Shown here: one piece after another, positions 63,120-64,000 of the stretch
Layout of the letters: every line of letters starts with the position of its first letter
How positions within the stretch are numbered: the stretch's first letter is position 1
NCBI GenBank assembly: GCA_021734835.1
Contig: JAIPIH010000007.1
Coordinates: forward strand, 1 to 64,000
DNA from: Candidatus Cloacimonadota bacterium
GTDB taxonomy: Bacteria > Cloacimonadota > Cloacimonadia > Cloacimonadales > TCS61
Direction: 5' to 3'
Length of the DNA: 64,000 nt
Notes under the pieces: model-generated
What the model saw: only the letters and a program-made list of their open reading frames with translations
Told to the model about the DNA's origin: nothing
The model's database searches: none
Translations under genes and position numbers: made by a program

Positions 63120-63518
63120 ATGAAAGAAGAAAAAACTTCAGAATATATGGCTGATCAATATCTGCCAGAGATCAATGAAGGTGAAAAGATGTACAAGTTT
63201 TACATTTTTCGTCCTCACGCACGCAAATCAGAAAATTTTGAATACCGGATCGTGACCAAAGAAATGCTTGATGGCAAGTTGGAATTGATCAGCTATAACT
63301 TCGAAGTAATCAATGATGTTCCTCATAAGTATTCTATCACCCGTGCAAAAGAAATCACTAAGAATAAGATGAATGAAATTGTGGAAAAGGTGATGAAGAT
63401 GACAGAATCTGCTATAAATGAACTCGAAGAGATCGATCTTTCAGTTTTCGACACTATCGAAGAACAGAGAAAATTTTTGGAAAAACGAGATAAGGAAAAT
63501 AAGGAATATTTCATCTAA
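63120..63518 (+). CDS. Hypothetical protein
   Basis: The 132-residue acidic, helical protein has no signal or membrane segment. 'KFYIFRPHARKSENFEYRIV' and 'PHKYSITRAKEITKNKMNEI' are its most distinctive parts. It starts 6 bases after the universal stress protein gene with no clear ribosome site. A later ATG at 63189 is possible. The family is unrecognised. Its placement suggests co-expression with the stress protein. Confidence 0.6.
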   Translation: MKEEKTSEYMADQYLPEINEGEKMYKFYIFRPHARKSENFEYRIVTKEMLDGKLELISYNFEVINDVPHKYSITRAKEITKNKMNEIVEKVMKMTESAINELEEIDLSVFDTIEEQRKFLEKRDKENKEYFI

Positions 63519-63608
63519 TATTGCAGCATTTGTTGAATGTGTTTCAATATTAATGCTTAAATTTATATATTTTTTGAACGTGGGTAGTTGTGAATGTTAA
63601 AAAGAAAG

Positions 63609-63630
63609 TTGATTAAGCTCATTTAATCAA
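63609..63630. repeat. Perfect inverted repeat before the metal exporter gene
   Basis: TTGATTAA-GCTCAT-TTAATCAA is an 8-bp perfect dyad 17 bases before the start codon. It could be an operator for a dimeric regulator or an RNA hairpin near the ribosome site. Confidence 0.35.
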
Positions 63631-63647
63631 GATATTAGGTAATTTTG

Positions 63648-64000
63648 ATGGATATATTATTAGAAATTTTTGGACACGCTGTAATGATCACAGGTTTTGT
63701 GTTTGTGATGATGCTGGTGATCGAATATGTGAATGTTCAAACACAGGGAAGCTGGCAAATTTTCCTGCAGAAAAAGAGATGGATGCAATACGTTTTCGCC
63801 GCTTTTCTGGGTATAATTCCCGGCTGTCTGGGAGCATTCACTGTCGTGGCACTATATTCCCACAATATTCTTAGCTTCGGTGCTCTTGTAGCTGCCATGA
63901 TTGCTACTAGCGGAGATGAAGCTTTTGTAATGTTGGCTATGTTTCCCGATAAAGCTTTACTGTTGTTTGTTATAACGTTTTTAGTTGGAATTAGTGCCGG
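63648..64000 (+). CDS. Putative 10-TM heavy-metal/manganese exporter (partial)
   Basis: The open frame from the ATG at 63648 runs off the window, with 117 residues visible. Hydrophobic segments ('HAVMITGFVFVMMLVIEYV', 'YVFAAFLGIIPGCLGAF', 'FGALVAAMIATSGDEAFVML') and the GDEAF motif match the ArsP_2/putative manganese transporter family of 10-TM exporters. No strong ribosome site is seen (a T-rich sequence precedes the ATG). Confidence 0.72.
   Translation, partial: MDILLEIFGHAVMITGFVFVMMLVIEYVNVQTQGSWQIFLQKKRWMQYVFAAFLGIIPGCLGAFTVVALYSHNILSFGALVAAMIATSGDEAFVMLAMFPDKALLLFVITFLVGISA

Noticed and set aside
1-64000. CRISPR arrays, tRNA/rRNA genes, prophage or intact insertion sequences
   Set aside because: No regular direct repeats, cloverleaf-like sequences, integrases, transposases or phage structural genes were seen.

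Overview
The window is a low-GC bacterial chromosome segment from what looks like an anaerobic member of the FCB superphylum, most likely Cloacimonadota or a close relative. The evidence is large secreted proteins ending in a 'YPNPFNP' sorting domain, strong AGGAG ribosome binding sites, many ferredoxin-type and flavin redox proteins, and a complete purine-fermentation locus. The taxonomic call is inference from these traits, not from a marker-gene tree. No tRNA, rRNA, CRISPR array or intact insertion sequence was seen.

Layout. 1-3163 (-): N-terminal 1054 residues of a secreted multidomain protein whose end lies outside the window. 3409-4330 (-): an FtsB/DivIC-like protein and a metallo-beta-lactamase-fold hydrolase. 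4392-8715 (-): a tightly overlapping redox operon made of a DUF362 ferredoxin-domain protein, a DAO-type FAD oxidase and a 687-residue Fe-S/FAD fusion. 8716-9056: divergent control region. 9057-13738 (+): a BmpA-type nucleoside/purine ABC importer. 14000-34071 (+): a catabolic island of about 20 kb resembling the enterobacterial and gut ssnA-ygfK-ygeY-ygeW-yqeA-xdh cluster for anaerobic purine/urate breakdown. It has three tandem carbamoyltransferases, a carbamate kinase, two PLP enzymes and two complete three-subunit molybdenum hydroxylases in mirrored gene order.

34121-36403 (-): an FRG-domain protein, a lipoprotein and an M23 peptidase. 36597-41096 (+): the translation operon rplM-rpsI-rpsB-tsf-pyrH-frr plus a ferredoxin, closed by a clear terminator. 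41145-50636 (-): glycosyltransferase, PH-like membrane proteins, a PHP hydrolase, a secreted beta-helix gene interrupted by an in-frame TGA, an Fe-S aldo/keto reductase and tldD/tldE. 50849-63518 (+): housekeeping and hypothetical genes including rpmE, a DUF1385 gene, prfA, a CNNM/CBS protein, a decayed ptsN-like pseudogene, ftcD, an RNA methyltransferase, a phosphatase, a radical SAM protein and a universal stress protein. The last gene, a 10-TM metal exporter, runs off the right edge.

How it fits together. The importer is expected to bring in nucleosides or purines. The Mo hydroxylases and YgfK/SsnA would oxidise, reduce and open the ring. YgeY and the YgeW-type enzymes would split ureido intermediates to give carbamoyl phosphate, and carbamate kinase would convert that to ATP. 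The PLP enzymes would deaminate the remaining amino acid.

The most novel signal is a pair of unannotated micro-ORFs (24 and 25 codons) inside this island, upstream of ygeY and of the second carbamoyltransferase. They share IYxxRRLSCIFL, and all third-position differences in that block are synonymous. A frameshifted relic of the same block lies upstream of ssnA. These look like a conserved leader or arrest peptide, or a small protein, tied to purine catabolism.
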